Of a DNA stretch of 39,698 bases, positions 1 to 8,585 are shown in pieces; positions within the stretch are counted from its first letter, which is position 1; every line of letters starts with the position of its first letter. The position numbers and the translations under genes were made by a program. The stretch spans positions 1 to 39,698 of the forward strand of contig CASEYW010000050.1 of assembly GCA_949292215.1 (NCBI GenBank), written 5' to 3'. The stretch comes from an uncultured bacterium. GTDB lineage: Bacteria > Verrucomicrobiota > Lentisphaeria > Victivallales > UBA1829. The notes under the pieces are model-generated. The model was not told the origin of the DNA and made no database searches. It saw nothing but the letters and a program-made list of their open reading frames with translations.

Positions 1-1614
1 TCTGGCTCCGGCAAGAAGATAATCCATCCGTTCCAACATGGTCTTGTTCAGGGAGGAATCCGGATGGAACAGGAGCCAGTCAAAGTGATGAAGCCGCAGC
101 AGATTGCATCCCTGCGCCGCCAGCATGTCAAGCAGAGTGTCCAGATGCGGATTGGACAGCTTGATCGCACCGGAACAAAGGTTGGTTCCCCAGAAGCGGA
201 CTCTTTTTCCCGGTTGTTTTTCAAATTCAAAATTCTCGCCGCTGACCTTGACAAAGCCATACTTGCCTGCCGGTTTCTCAAGCAGGAACGAGCAGTCCAG
301 CACAGAGTTTTTTTCCGTTTTCCGGGAATCGGCAAGCGGCATCCAGCGGGCGTCTCTGCGAATAGTGATCGGAGCGAACGACTCCTTTTTCCGCATCTCC
401 GCGCTGGTGACGGTTGCGGCGGGGACCATCCAGACTTCTCCGGCGGAACGCAGAATCAGTTTGCGCAGACTCCGGTCCTCTCTCAACGGGATTTTTGTGA
501 CATACAAACCAATGTTGCTGGAGGTGTTGACATTGCGCCAGCCGACATACCCGTTTTTCAGATCTTTGGCATCCCAGAAGTTGCCGGTATCACTTCCGCA
601 TTTCAGTTCGGTCTTTGCGATGGTTCCGTCGGCATATTCCACTTCGGCGATTCCGCAGACGATCCCCTTTGCCGGAGCCCATGCCACTCCGTTCAGAAGA
701 TAAAGATATTTTCCTCGTGTATTCGGCGGGAGTGTGATCTCCACCCGATCCTGAAAATAAGGGCGGTTCTTTCCCCGGAACGCCAGCGTGGATTTCCCTT
801 TGTTTCCGGATGGATCGACGATTGCAAAACGGATTCCTGCAAATTCCCGGATGCCGGGTTTCATGGAACTCAAGTCATTGTCCGGTCCCTGATCGGTCCA
901 GCCGCCTTTGCCGTCATTGGGAACGGGGTCCGTGAATCCCATGGTCATTTGCTTTTTCAGATCAAGCTGGTGAGTCGTAAACGGAAGATAGCGGAGCTTG
1001 CAGGATAATTCCGCTTTCCGGAGAGCGGAATCAGAGGAGTCGGGAAATTCCAGCCGGAAAGAGGGAAACTCCTTTTCTTTCGGATACCGGATTACCAGAG
1101 ACGCATCGGCGGAGAGCTCCAGAATGCCGTTGTCAAGTGTCATTTGAAATGGCCGTTTCGGGTTCAGACGGTAGGTGTTCTGGCTCTTGGCGCTATTCCA
1201 TTTGATCGGAGTATTTCCGATCCGGCAGGAAGTCAGAGGAAAATCTTTTGCCGGGAACTTCGCTCCGAAAGCGAGACTCTTCGTGGGAATCCCTGTTTCG
1301 GAGAGCAGACGGTACCGAATGATCCACTCGTTTTCAGAAATGCGCCGGATGGTTTCTGAAAGCTGGAATTCTCCGTTGATGACTTGAAAGGTTCCGTCTC
1401 TTCTTTCGCCCGCTTTTGTGGAAGTTGCGCCTTCTCCGGCAAATGCCACCGATCCCGGCGAATACGACTGGCTGGTGCATCTCCATTTGGCATCCCAGTG
1501 AAGAAGACCGAAAGAAAGATTCTCCGCCCGGATGAGATTTTCCGGCGTACGAACAATTTCAGCAAATAGAAGGACGGGCGAGAGAAGTCCGAGAAGAAAA
1601 ATTTGTTTTTTCAT
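1..1614 (-). CDS. Secreted glycoside hydrolase, GH5-like barrel start, partial (C-terminus beyond window)
   Basis: The reading frame starts at an ATG at 1614 and stays open to the left edge, giving the first ~538 residues. Residues 1-19 (MKKQIFLLGLLSPVLLFAE) form a signal peptide. About 400 residues of beta-rich, carbohydrate-binding-like sequence follow. Near the visible end, the segments RFWGTNLC and LLRLHHFDWLLFHP match the first strands of a clan GH-A (GH5-like) TIM barrel, where an Arg-Leu-His-His run is typical. The catalytic glutamates lie outside the window, so activity and substrate cannot be judged. It starts 21 bases after the pseudopilin gene and is the last visible gene of a regulator-pseudopilin-hydrolase operon. 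The secreted GH-like assignment is good; the exact family is uncertain. Confidence 0.75.
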   Translation of the reverse strand, partial: MKKQIFLLGLLSPVLLFAEIVRTPENLIRAENLSFGLLHWDAKWRCTSQSYSPGSVAFAGEGATSTKAGERRDGTFQVINGEFQLSETIRRISENEWIIRYRLLSETGIPTKSLAFGAKFPAKDFPLTSCRIGNTPIKWNSAKSQNTYRLNPKRPFQMTLDNGILELSADASLVIRYPKEKEFPSFRLEFPDSSDSALRKAELSCKLRYLPFTTHQLDLKKQMTMGFTDPVPNDGKGGWTDQGPDNDLSSMKPGIREFAGIRFAIVDPSGNKGKSTLAFRGKNRPYFQDRVEITLPPNTRGKYLYLLNGVAWAPAKGIVCGIAEVEYADGTIAKTELKCGSDTGNFWDAKDLKNGYVGWRNVNTSSNIGLYVTKIPLREDRSLRKLILRSAGEVWMVPAATVTSAEMRKKESFAPITIRRDARWMPLADSRKTEKNSVLDCSFLLEKPAGKYGFVKVSGENFEFEKQPGKRVRFWGTNLCSGAIKLSNPHLDTLLDMLAAQGCNLLRLHHFDWLLFHPDSSLNKTMLERMDYLLAGAR

Positions 1615-1635
1615 GATGATCCCTGCTGTTCTGAT

Positions 1636-2382
1636 TTATTTTGCATTGCTCCAGAAATATCCGTCGGAGGCGGTGCAGTCGAGCGGGATGGTGGATGCTT
1701 TCCGGAAACTGACGTGCCCGTCCGCCCACCAGATGTTGATCCCCGTGTTGCTGCCGTGACGATATGGGAGACGACCGCCGTTTTCCGCACCCCTGGTCAT
1801 TTCGTTCCTGCTTGAAGCTGCCGGATATGGATATGCTCCCGGATCATGGCGGTTGAGATCCAGCATTCCACACCGTTCGGTCGGACGCCTGATAAAGGAG
1901 ATTTTCACTTTTTCCCCCTCTTCGGAGCTCAGAAACGGAATCTGCTGCGGACGCCATGTGTAATTTCCCCCGTAATGCCAGAAGTCATTGGTGACATTGA
2001 ACGCCTGCGGCTGCGCGGGACAGCAGAAGACTTTGTATGGCTTGTAGATCGGCCAGGTCCCGGACTGATTGTAACAGCCATCCTGAATTTTTTTCCCAGG
2101 GGCAACATAGGCAACCAGAGTATCAAGCCACTTGGCTTTGTTCGCATTGTTCATTTTATCCTTCGGTGTATAATCATCATTGTCTGAAATGTAGAACTGC
2201 ATGAACGTTCCCAGCATTTTCAGATTGGAGGAACAGCTGATATCATTTGCTTTCTGCCGGGCGCTTCCCAGTGCAGGAAGCAGAAGAGCGGCTAGAATTG
2301 CAATGATTGCAATCACGACGAGAAGTTCTATTAATGTGAAAATTTTAGTGTTTGATGCGGGATAAGTCTGCATGTGCTTCAT
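1636..2382 (-). CDS. Type II secretion pseudopilin-like protein (prepilin N-terminal methylation domain, H-X9-DG type)
   Basis: This is a 248-residue protein. A short basic leader ([14 protein letters not shown]) precedes [20 protein letters not shown], the hydrophobic N-terminal helix of type IV pilin and pseudopilin proteins, with Glu at +5. The residue before the Phe is Ile, not the usual Gly. The C-terminal part carries [19 protein letters not shown], matching the His...Asp-Gly signature of the pseudopilin-like proteins that are greatly expanded in Planctomycetes and Lentisphaerae. The family is expected to sit in the inner membrane or a pseudopilus. It starts 20 bases after the regulator gene, with an AGGAG ribosome site, and ends 21 bases before the glycoside hydrolase, so the three are probably co-transcribed. 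Its role beside the hydrolase is unknown. Confidence 0.9.
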   Translation of the reverse strand: MKHMQTYPASNTKIFTLIELLVVIAIIAILAALLLPALGSARQKANDISCSSNLKMLGTFMQFYISDNDDYTPKDKMNNANKAKWLDTLVAYVAPGKKIQDGCYNQSGTWPIYKPYKVFCCPAQPQAFNVTNDFWHYGGNYTWRPQQIPFLSSEEGEKVKISFIRRPTERCGMLDLNRHDPGAYPYPAASSRNEMTRGAENGGRLPYRHGSNTGINIWWADGHVSFRKASTIPLDCTASDGYFWSNAK

Positions 2383-2402
2383 GGTCTTCTCCTGTTTTAT
2401 TG

Positions 2403-3443
2403 TTATAATTGCTGTTTGACGGTCGATTTGCGTTCAATGAGAGTCATGGGGATTGTGAGGTTCTGCGGCGGTTCCGCCGTAGGATGTTCGATCCAGTCCA
2501 GAAGCAGAGCGCAGGCTTTCCGGACCAGTGCAAGATTGTCAAAGGAAGCCGATGTCAGGGGAATCCCCGGAGCATACAGGAATTCCATATTTTCAAGTCC
2601 TGCGATGCCGATGTCTTCGGGAACGCGGAACCCCATTTCCGCCAGTACCTGAACCACTTCGACCGCCAGTTTGTCTGTTGGAACAAAAAAAGCGTCCGGA
2701 TGGTGTGGATGCAACATGATTTCCCGGAGTTTTTTTCGCGTTTCCGGTTTCCGGATGTTCCATTCCAGCGGACTCCGAATGGGAAATCCTTTCTCATTCA
2801 GGACATCGCGGTATGCCTGAACCCTGGGGGCAAAACTTCCCTGATTGAATTCCTCTGAATCAATTGTGACACACCCGATATCGCGATAGCCCTGCCGGAT
2901 CAGATGCCGCATTACGTCACGGCTTCCCTGATAAAAATCGGGTATGACGCTCGGAAAACCATAAGGATTGCCGAGACTCGATATAAACACGCATGGAATC
3001 TTTCTGGAGATCAGTTCTTCCATCTGCGGTGTGCGCAGAGTGATGAGCGCTCCTGCCAGATTGTCCAGCTCTTCCGGAGAAAACGTTTCATCTTCCTGCA
3101 GGGCAAGGTCGATATATCCGGCTTCGCGGATAATCCGCTGGAAACTGGTGTAGCGGAGCGCATCATGAAGATTGAGCTGTGTACCGCCGGTTTTGTCAAA
3201 GACATACGCAAGCAATTGCTTCTTCAGGCGTTTCTGCACGTCGCGGACGACGAAGGTTCCGCTTCCCTTGAAGGTTTCGAGACATCCCGACTCCTTCAGA
3301 CTCTGAACCGCTCGAAATGCAATGACATAACTGCATCCGAATTCTCCGCACATTTCCCGGATGGACGGCAGTTTTTCTCCCGCTGCATATTGTCCCGTTT
3401 TCAAACGGTGCAGAAGTTCTTCTTCCACCTGTCTGACCAGCAT
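2403..3443 (-). CDS. GntR-type regulator with LacI-like sugar-binding sensor domain
   Basis: This is a 346-residue transcription factor. Residues ~1-68 form a GntR winged helix ([16 protein letters not shown] then GSGTFVV). The rest resembles the periplasmic-binding-protein-like sensor of LacI/GalR proteins, including [11 protein letters not shown] and [13 protein letters not shown] near the C-terminus. This layout is known from AraR-like regulators that respond to sugars. It is the first gene of an operon with a pseudopilin and a secreted glycoside hydrolase and has a strong promoter at 3494-3521. The likely role is control of its own operon in response to a glycan-derived sugar; that role is inference. 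Confidence 0.85.
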   Translation of the reverse strand: MLVRQVEEELLHRLKTGQYAAGEKLPSIREMCGEFGCSYVIAFRAVQSLKESGCLETFKGSGTFVVRDVQKRLKKQLLAYVFDKTGGTQLNLHDALRYTSFQRIIREAGYIDLALQEDETFSPEELDNLAGALITLRTPQMEELISRKIPCVFISSLGNPYGFPSVIPDFYQGSRDVMRHLIRQGYRDIGCVTIDSEEFNQGSFAPRVQAYRDVLNEKGFPIRSPLEWNIRKPETRKKLREIMLHPHHPDAFFVPTDKLAVEVVQVLAEMGFRVPEDIGIAGLENMEFLYAPGIPLTSASFDNLALVRKACALLLDWIEHPTAEPPQNLTIPMTLIERKSTVKQQL

Positions 3444-3493
3444 GGGCTATCTCCCGGTTCAGTAGTATATTTGCATTATATCACTTTGTTGAA

Positions 3494-3521
3494 ATTATAC
3501 AATATTTTCCGGAAAAGTCAA
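3494..3521 (-). promoter_or_regulatory. Sigma70-type promoter of cassette A
   Basis: On the minus strand, TTGACT (3521-3516), a 16-base spacer and TATAAT (3499-3494) lie about 50 bases before the regulator start at 3443. A second TATAAT-like run sits between the promoter and the start codon, close to where a self-regulating repressor could bind. Confidence 0.8.
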
Positions 3522-3592
3522 TCCCCTGAAAACAGGAAAATAATTTTTTTGAAGGAGACGAAGGGGGGAGCAAAGAGGAGAAGTGAATCCGG

Positions 3593-3630
3593 GGAAAATA
3601 AAAACTCCGTCCGGACTGCCCGGACGGAGT
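3593..3630 (-). terminator. Intrinsic terminator of the PA14-like gene
   Basis: A perfect 11-base stem (ACTCCGTCCGG at 3604-3614 with 3620-3630) and a 5-base loop are followed in the minus direction by TTTTATTTT. It lies about 35 bases after the stop at 3665, so it ends the minus-strand transcript of the PA14-like gene. Confidence 0.88.
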
Positions 3631-3664
3631 GAGAAAACGACGTCCCCTGAAAGTGAAACAAACG

Positions 3665-4237
3665 TTATTTCGCCGTTTTCAGATTTTTTGAGGGAATGAT
3701 TTCCGGAGCTGTTTTTCCGGGAACGACCCATGCGAACGAGAGGTTGTCGCCTCCGCCACCTTCAAACATGACAACTTCCACATAATATTTCTTCCCTTTT
3801 TCCAGCTTGACCGGAGCGGATTTCTGGGAGGGAGCCTTGGTGAACTGTTTCGGATTGGTCCACGCGGAAGTTCTGGCGATGGCTTTGGCTTTTGCGGGGG
3901 TTGCGTCGGTGCTGAGATAGAGTGTGGCGGAATCGTCAGCCGCGACGTAGAAGACGTAATCTCCGCTCACATCGGGAACAATGTATCCATACATGCGCTG
4001 GACATAGTTGTCTGCCCAGTTAGAGTTCTTTTCCGGTTTTGTCCAGGATTTTGCCTCGGAGGTTTTCTGGACATCGGAACCTGTCGGTGCAACTTTTTTT
4101 GCCACGAGTGCTTTTGCGTTTCTTTCCCCTTTGTGCTGAGCTGCGGTCCAGTAATCGCGGTTGAGTCCCGGCTGATCAGGGGCTGCGAACAGGGCAGCGC
4201 ATCCGAGCATGGCGGAAATGGCAAGAATTTTTTTCAT
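3665..4237 (-). CDS. Secreted PA14-like domain protein
   Basis: This is a 190-residue protein with a clear signal peptide (MKKILAISAMLGCAALFAAP). Residues ~85-180 resemble a PA14 beta-barrel, a carbohydrate- or adhesion-related module: YGYIVPDVSGDYVFYVAADD, then a Ser-Ala-Thr-Leu-Tyr-Leu-Ser strand, Lys-Gly-Lys-Lys-Tyr-Tyr-Val-Glu-Val, and a Gly-rich turn before LSFAWVVPG. It is short, consisting of little more than one PA14 unit. It is a single-gene unit with its own promoter (4286-4314) and terminator (3593-3630), oriented divergently from pyrR. It probably acts in the periplasm or at the cell surface; its ligand is unknown. Confidence 0.75.
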   Translation of the reverse strand: MKKILAISAMLGCAALFAAPDQPGLNRDYWTAAQHKGERNAKALVAKKVAPTGSDVQKTSEAKSWTKPEKNSNWADNYVQRMYGYIVPDVSGDYVFYVAADDSATLYLSTDATPAKAKAIARTSAWTNPKQFTKAPSQKSAPVKLEKGKKYYVEVVMFEGGGGDNLSFAWVVPGKTAPEIIPSKNLKTAK

Positions 4238-4285
4238 AATCTGCTCTCCTTAAATAGTTTGATTCTTCAATGGGGACGGAAAACA

Positions 4286-4314
4286 TATATAATCCATTTT
4301 TAATCAAAAGTCAA
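4286..4314 (-). promoter_or_regulatory. Sigma70-type promoter of the PA14-like gene
   Basis: On the minus strand, TTGACT (4314-4309) and TATATA (4291-4286) are separated by 17 bases, about 50 bases before the start at 4237. The context GGGATTGACTTTT is the same as at the cassette A promoter. Confidence 0.7.
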
Positions 4315-4350
4315 TCCCATCAAGGGATAAATTCCGGTTTTTCGTGGATT

Positions 4351-4380
4351 TTCGACTCTCTGTTCTGGAAAAAATATATT
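4351..4380 (+). promoter_or_regulatory. Possible promoter of pyrRBC
   Basis: TTCGAC (4351-4356) and TATATT (4375-4380) are separated by 18 bases, 65 bases before the pyrR start. An alternative -10, TATAGT, is at 4388-4393. The short leader shows no terminator/antiterminator pair and no recognisable PyrR-binding loop. Confidence 0.4.
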
Positions 4381-4444
4381 TCGGCTGTATAGTTCTGTTT
4401 CAGCAGATGTATTCGAAAAATGCTAACATACGGAGGTTCAGCCC

Positions 4445-4999
4445 ATGCAGTTCGATAAACCCGGGAGAATTTTCGAGGCGGACGCCATTGAATCTTCTCT
4501 GAAAAAGATCGGCGACCGAATCCTCGCCGAATTCAAGGACCGTTCGCAGGAACTTCTGCTTCTGGGAATTCAGCGCCGTGGGGTTCCGTTTGCCCGCCGT
4601 CTCAGCGGATACATTCGGGAAAAGGGCGGATTTGAGATTCCTGTCGGCACGCTTGACATCACCATGTACCGCGATGACATCGGCATGCGGAAAGTCCTGC
4701 CCGTGATCCATGAAACCTGCATTCCGGACATCAACGGGAAGATCCTGATTCTTTGTGATGACGTTCTCCAGGCGGGGCGCACGATTCGTGCAGCTCTGGA
4801 TGCGATTACGGATTTCGGCCGTCCCGCGATCATCCGTCTGGCAGTTCTGTTCGATCGCGGCAGTCATGAGTTCCCGATTGCGGCGGATTATGTCGGAGAG
4901 TCCGTGGAGATTCCCGACGGATTCAAAATTTCCGTGCACTGGCTTGAAATCGACGGCGCCGATTTTGTGAAAATCCTTGAAAAGAAGATTTGGAGATAA
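4445..4999 (+). CDS. pyrR: Bifunctional pyrimidine regulator / uracil phosphoribosyltransferase PyrR
   Basis: This is a 184-residue type I phosphoribosyltransferase of the usual PyrR length. PyrR-typical segments are [13 protein letters not shown] (41-53), LDITMYRDD (70-78), the PRPP loop [14 protein letters not shown] (100-113) and [17 protein letters not shown] (135-151). In the PRPP loop the common Tyr-Thr before Gly-Arg-Thr is Gln-Ala. Known family roles are UMP-dependent control of pyr mRNA and, in many members, UMP formation from uracil and PRPP. The start is supported by GGAGG 8 bases upstream. It heads the pyrRBC operon; pyrB starts 5 bases after its stop. Which activity dominates here cannot be told from the sequence. 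Confidence 0.92.
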   Translation: MQFDKPGRIFEADAIESSLKKIGDRILAEFKDRSQELLLLGIQRRGVPFARRLSGYIREKGGFEIPVGTLDITMYRDDIGMRKVLPVIHETCIPDINGKILILCDDVLQAGRTIRAALDAITDFGRPAIIRLAVLFDRGSHEFPIAADYVGESVEIPDGFKISVHWLEIDGADFVKILEKKIWR

Positions 5000-5004
5000 A
5001 CATT

Positions 5005-5934
5005 ATGGATGTGAAATGGACAAGAAAGGATCTGCTGAGCATTTATGACTTGTCGGCCGAAGAGATCACCTTGATTCTCGACACGGCGGCCGAATTCAAA
5101 AAAGTCTCTCAGCGGAAGATCAAGAAGGTTCCCGCGCTTCGCGGAAAGACGGTTGTGAATCTTTTCGTGGAACCGAGCACCAGAACCCGCACATCCTTTG
5201 AGCTTGCGGAACAGCGTCTTTCCGCGGATATCATCAACATTGCCGCTGACTCCAGCAGTCTGCGCAAAGGCGAGACTTTGCTGGATACCGTCAAAAACAT
5301 TGAGGCTTTGCAGGTTGATCTGATCGTGATGCGTCATTCCGCTGCGGGTGCTCCGAATTTTCTGGCTCCGCGCGTCCGCCCCGGAATTGTGAATGCAGGC
5401 GACGGCGCGCACAGCCATCCGACTCAGGCTCTGCTTGATCTCTTCACCATCCGGGAGAAAAAGGGCACTCTGAAGGGGCTGAATGTTTCCATTATCGGCG
5501 ATATTCTCCACAGCCGGGTGGCGCGCAGCAATATGTGGGGTCTCCTGAAACTGGGTGCAAATGTCACGTTCGGTGGTCCTTCCACGCTGAATCCGAAGGC
5601 ATTTGAGAAGATCGGCGTGAGAGTCTGCCATAATATGAAGGATGCCCTGGAGGGGGCCGATGTGGTGAACCTTCTGCGAATCCAGCATGAGCGTCAGCGT
5701 TCAGGTTTCTTTCCGAGTGTCGGCGAATATTCGAAGGTGTTCGGTTTGAATCCGGATACTGCCAAGTATCTGAAACCAGATACGCTGATTATGCATCCGG
5801 GCCCGATCAACCGGGGTGTGGAGCTTGACTCCTCTCTGGCGGACGGACCGCAATCCGTCATTCTTGAACAGGTAACCAACGGACTCGCCGTGCGCATGGC
5901 GGTTCTCTTTCTTGTAGCGGGGTGCTTAAAATGA
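5005..5934 (+). CDS. pyrB: Aspartate carbamoyltransferase catalytic chain
   Basis: This is a 309-residue enzyme, the normal length for the catalytic chain. It joins carbamoyl phosphate and aspartate to carbamoyl-aspartate, the committed step of pyrimidine synthesis. Visible motifs are the carbamoyl-phosphate loop STRTRTSF (58-65), SLRKGET (85-91), HPTQALLDL (138-146), the aspartate-binding RIQHERQ region (225-231) and HPGPINRG (264-271). The ATG at 5005 is chosen over an upstream in-frame TTG because GGAG lies 9 bases before it and it follows the pyrR stop. The stop overlaps the pyrC start (ATGA), which indicates translational coupling. No pyrI regulatory chain is in the window. Confidence 0.96.
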   Translation: MDVKWTRKDLLSIYDLSAEEITLILDTAAEFKKVSQRKIKKVPALRGKTVVNLFVEPSTRTRTSFELAEQRLSADIINIAADSSSLRKGETLLDTVKNIEALQVDLIVMRHSAAGAPNFLAPRVRPGIVNAGDGAHSHPTQALLDLFTIREKKGTLKGLNVSIIGDILHSRVARSNMWGLLKLGANVTFGGPSTLNPKAFEKIGVRVCHNMKDALEGADVVNLLRIQHERQRSGFFPSVGEYSKVFGLNPDTAKYLKPDTLIMHPGPINRGVELDSSLADGPQSVILEQVTNGLAVRMAVLFLVAGCLK

Positions 5935-7202
5935 ATTATATCCTTGAAAACGCCAGAGTGATTGATCCTGTGCAGAACATTGACTCCGTGGGAGATATCG
6001 CGGTTTGCGACGGCCTGCTTGCCGATCCCGCGAAGATGCCCGCCGACACCGAGCGCATCGATTTGAAAGGTAAAGTGGTTGCGCCCGGATTCATTGATCT
6101 TCATGTCCATCTGCGCCATCCCGGGAAGACGCAGGCGGAGACCATTCATACGGGAACCCTGGCTGCCGCTGCCGGCGGATTTACCTCCATTGTAGCAATG
6201 CCGAACACCTCTCCCGCTGCCGACAATCCCGGAACAATTCACTTTGTCCTCACCCATGCGGAACGGGAAGGGGTGGTCAAGGTGCTTCCCTGCGGAGCCA
6301 TGACAAAAAATCTGGAAGGGAAGGAAATGTCCTCCATCGGTTCTCTGAAAGCCGCGGGAGCAGTGGCTCTTTCCGATGACGGGCGCTGTGTGCAGGATCA
6401 TCAGCTGATGCGCCACATCGTCCACTATTCCCGGACATTCAACCTGCCGATTCTTGACCATTGCGGGGATTTGCTGCTTGAAGCGGAAGGAGTGATGCAC
6501 GAAGGCGAGTGGTCTGTTCTGCTCGGCATGAAGGGAATGCCAAGCGCTGCCGAAGAGCTGATGATCTATCGGGACATCATTCTCTCCCGGATGACGAACT
6601 GGAAAATTCACATTCAGCATGTCAGCGCGAAGGAGAGTGTCGCAATTCTGCGTCAGGCACGCCGGGATGGAATCCGCGTGACAGGTGAGGCGACGCCTCA
6701 TCACATCTCTTTGACGGATGTTGAAATCAAACGCTTCGATTCCAATTATAAGATGAATCCGCCCCTGCGTTCGGAGGAGGACCGTCTTGCGCTGCTCGAA
6801 GGCCTCGCCGACGATACGCTGACCGTGATCGCCACGGACCATGCACCTCATACCGCAACAGAAAAAATGGTGGAGTTTGATTACGCTCCGTTCGGGATCA
6901 TCGGACTTGAGACGGCTGTGCAGATCTGTATGACGGAACTCTATCACAAAGGTGTGCTCTCCCTGCCGCACCTGATTTCCAAGCTGACAAAAGGGCCTGC
7001 GGAGGTTCTCGGCCTTGATATCGGCAATCTGAAGACGGGCAATCCGGCAGATATCACAATTCTGGATCCCGACCGCGAGACAGTGGTCGATCCGGACCAG
7101 TTCAAATCGAAATCCCGCAATACGCCATTTGCCGGCTATCGTGCAAAAGGATGCGCGGTGGGAACTATTGTCAACGGCAAATTTGTTTACAAGGCGTTCT
7201 GA
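5931..7202 (+). CDS. pyrC: Dihydroorotase (class I)
   Basis: This is a 423-residue amidohydrolase that closes carbamoyl-aspartate to dihydroorotate. The metal site appears complete: HVH (58-60), Asp in SDDG (149-150), His177 in LDHCGD, His230 in IQHVS, and Asp303 in ATDHAPHT. The segment after HVHLR reads HPGKTQAET, where many relatives have an acidic residue in place of this His. The start is the ATG of the ATGA overlap with pyrB. It is the last gene of pyrRBC, followed by the terminator at 7255-7292. The intact metal ligands argue for an active enzyme, not a silent ATCase-associated homologue. Confidence 0.95.
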   Translation: MNYILENARVIDPVQNIDSVGDIAVCDGLLADPAKMPADTERIDLKGKVVAPGFIDLHVHLRHPGKTQAETIHTGTLAAAAGGFTSIVAMPNTSPAADNPGTIHFVLTHAEREGVVKVLPCGAMTKNLEGKEMSSIGSLKAAGAVALSDDGRCVQDHQLMRHIVHYSRTFNLPILDHCGDLLLEAEGVMHEGEWSVLLGMKGMPSAAEELMIYRDIILSRMTNWKIHIQHVSAKESVAILRQARRDGIRVTGEATPHHISLTDVEIKRFDSNYKMNPPLRSEEDRLALLEGLADDTLTVIATDHAPHTATEKMVEFDYAPFGIIGLETAVQICMTELYHKGVLSLPHLISKLTKGPAEVLGLDIGNLKTGNPADITILDPDRETVVDPDQFKSKSRNTPFAGYRAKGCAVGTIVNGKFVYKAF

Positions 7203-7254
7203 GCGTCTTTTCAGGCGGGATTCCTTGTTGCGGTATCTCCGTGTCTGAATGTTT

Positions 7255-7292
7255 CTTCCGGGGGGTGGGCTCCCGGAAGTTTTTTTCTTTTT
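7255..7292 (+). terminator. Intrinsic terminator of pyrRBC
   Basis: The arms CTTCCGGG (7255-7262) and CCCGGAAG (7272-7279) form a stem, followed by a run of T interrupted by one C. It sits 50 bases after the pyrC stop. The rest of the gap 7203-7513 holds the promoter and leader of the next gene and nothing else recognisable. Confidence 0.88.
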
Positions 7293-7453
7293 TAAAAGAG
7301 CTTTTCCTGTATTTCTGTCGGAATCAAGTGTATTTTTTCCTGCAATCCGGGGATATGATTTCTCCGGAAGTCCCGGAAAGGGGCAGGAGCATCCAATCAG
7401 AAACATCCGTTTCAAGCTGAGCAGGAATCATGCGGATTTGAGATTACACAGAA

Positions 7454-7482
7454 TTGCGGCGTCTGTGCAGGCTTGATATAAT
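7454..7482 (+). promoter_or_regulatory. Promoter of cassette B
   Basis: TTGCGG (7454-7459), a 17-base spacer and a perfect TATAAT (7477-7482) put the transcript start near 7489. This excludes the upstream in-frame TTG at 7454 as a start codon and fixes the regulator start at 7514. Confidence 0.7.
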
Positions 7483-7513
7483 AGATTGCAGAGAGGAAAG
7501 GACAGATTGGACT

Positions 7514-8572
7514 ATGAGTATCGACATCACGGAAGAGGTGAGGGCGTTTTACCGACGGCTTTGCTCAGAACTGGAATCGTTTCCGGATGGGGCGCGTTTC
7601 TTTTCTGTACGAGGGCTGATGGAACATTATTCCGTGTCGCGGCGTGTTGTGGATGAGACGCTGATTCGACTCAGGAAGGAAGGTCGGATTCAAACAGAAT
7701 CCCGGAATGGAATCTTTGTGCGGAAAGAGGGCGCCTGTCGATTGAAACGCATCCTGGAGGTGCGGGTTGACTGGCCTTCGGCACCTTCGGATGCTCAGAG
7801 CGCGGCGCTGTCTTTGGAACTGGGGTGTCGCGGCTATCTGTTTTCCCGATTCGCCTTTTCTCCCTCCTCGGGTCTTTCTTTTCTGGAGAAGCTGGAACAG
7901 AGAAAGCCCGATGCCGTGATTCTGATGAGTGATTTTGTCAGGACAACGGAGGAACTGATCCATTTGTTATCCTTGTCCTGTCCGAAGATTTTTCTGTTTG
8001 ACAACTATTGCGGGAACGGATTTGACGTGGTCGATACGCTCCCTGAATATACAGGAATGCTTGCGGCGGATTATCTGATCCGTTGTGGTCATCGCCGGAC
8101 TGCGGTTCTGTTTTCGGAGCCGGCGTGTCCCGGGAAACAGCGTCAAGTGAACGGATTCCTTGCGCGCTTCCAGCTTCTCGGCCTCTCTCCGGAGGTATTG
8201 GACTGCAAGGTCGACGAGGGCACTTCCTCTCTGGGACGGACAGAAGAATTTCTAAGCAGTTACATTCGAAAGCACGGAGTATCGTTTTCCGGCTTGTTCT
8301 GTCTGAGCGATTTTTCTGCGCGGGGAGCCGTGAATGCCCTGCGGGAGAACGGACTCCATGTTCCTTCGGATGTCAGTGTTATCGGATATCTGAATTCGGC
8401 GGATGCGGAACTCTGCAATCCGCCATTGACCACGGTTTCGCACGATTGCGCGGAACTTGCCCGGACGGTTGCCGATGGATTGGATGCTCTCTTCTCCGGC
8501 GGAACGTTCGGCTGCCGGATTGTAAAGCCACGTCTGTTTGAACGGAACTCCGTACGGAGTTTGAACCAGTAA
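7514..8572 (+). CDS. GntR-type regulator with LacI-like sensor domain
   Basis: This is a 352-residue transcription factor. The first ~75 residues form a winged helix (FSVRGLMEHYSVSRRVVDETLIRL, here split as FSVRGLMEHYSVS and RRVVDETLIRL, then GIFVRKEG). The remainder is a LacI/GalR-type sensor, clearest at AADYLIRCGHRRTAVLF and VPSDVSVIGYLNSADAEL. The start at 7514 follows AAAGGA by about 10 bases and lies inside the transcript predicted from the promoter at 7454-7482. It is the first gene of an operon with a metallo-hydrolase, a pseudopilin and a heparinase-like lyase, and probably controls that operon in response to a sugar. The ligand is unknown. Confidence 0.82.
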   Translation: MSIDITEEVRAFYRRLCSELESFPDGARFFSVRGLMEHYSVSRRVVDETLIRLRKEGRIQTESRNGIFVRKEGACRLKRILEVRVDWPSAPSDAQSAALSLELGCRGYLFSRFAFSPSSGLSFLEKLEQRKPDAVILMSDFVRTTEELIHLLSLSCPKIFLFDNYCGNGFDVVDTLPEYTGMLAADYLIRCGHRRTAVLFSEPACPGKQRQVNGFLARFQLLGLSPEVLDCKVDEGTSSLGRTEEFLSSYIRKHGVSFSGLFCLSDFSARGAVNALRENGLHVPSDVSVIGYLNSADAELCNPPLTTVSHDCAELARTVADGLDALFSGGTFGCRIVKPRLFERNSVRSLNQ

Positions 8573-8585
8573 AAGAGGAGAAGCA

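Noticed and set aside
4990..5004. Upstream TTG start for pyrB
   Set aside because: It overlaps the end of pyrR and has no ribosome site; the ATG at 5005 has GGAG at good spacing and starts the homology.
7203..7453. Small plus-strand frames after pyrC
   Set aside because: They overlap the pyrC terminator and the cassette B promoter and show no protein-like composition.
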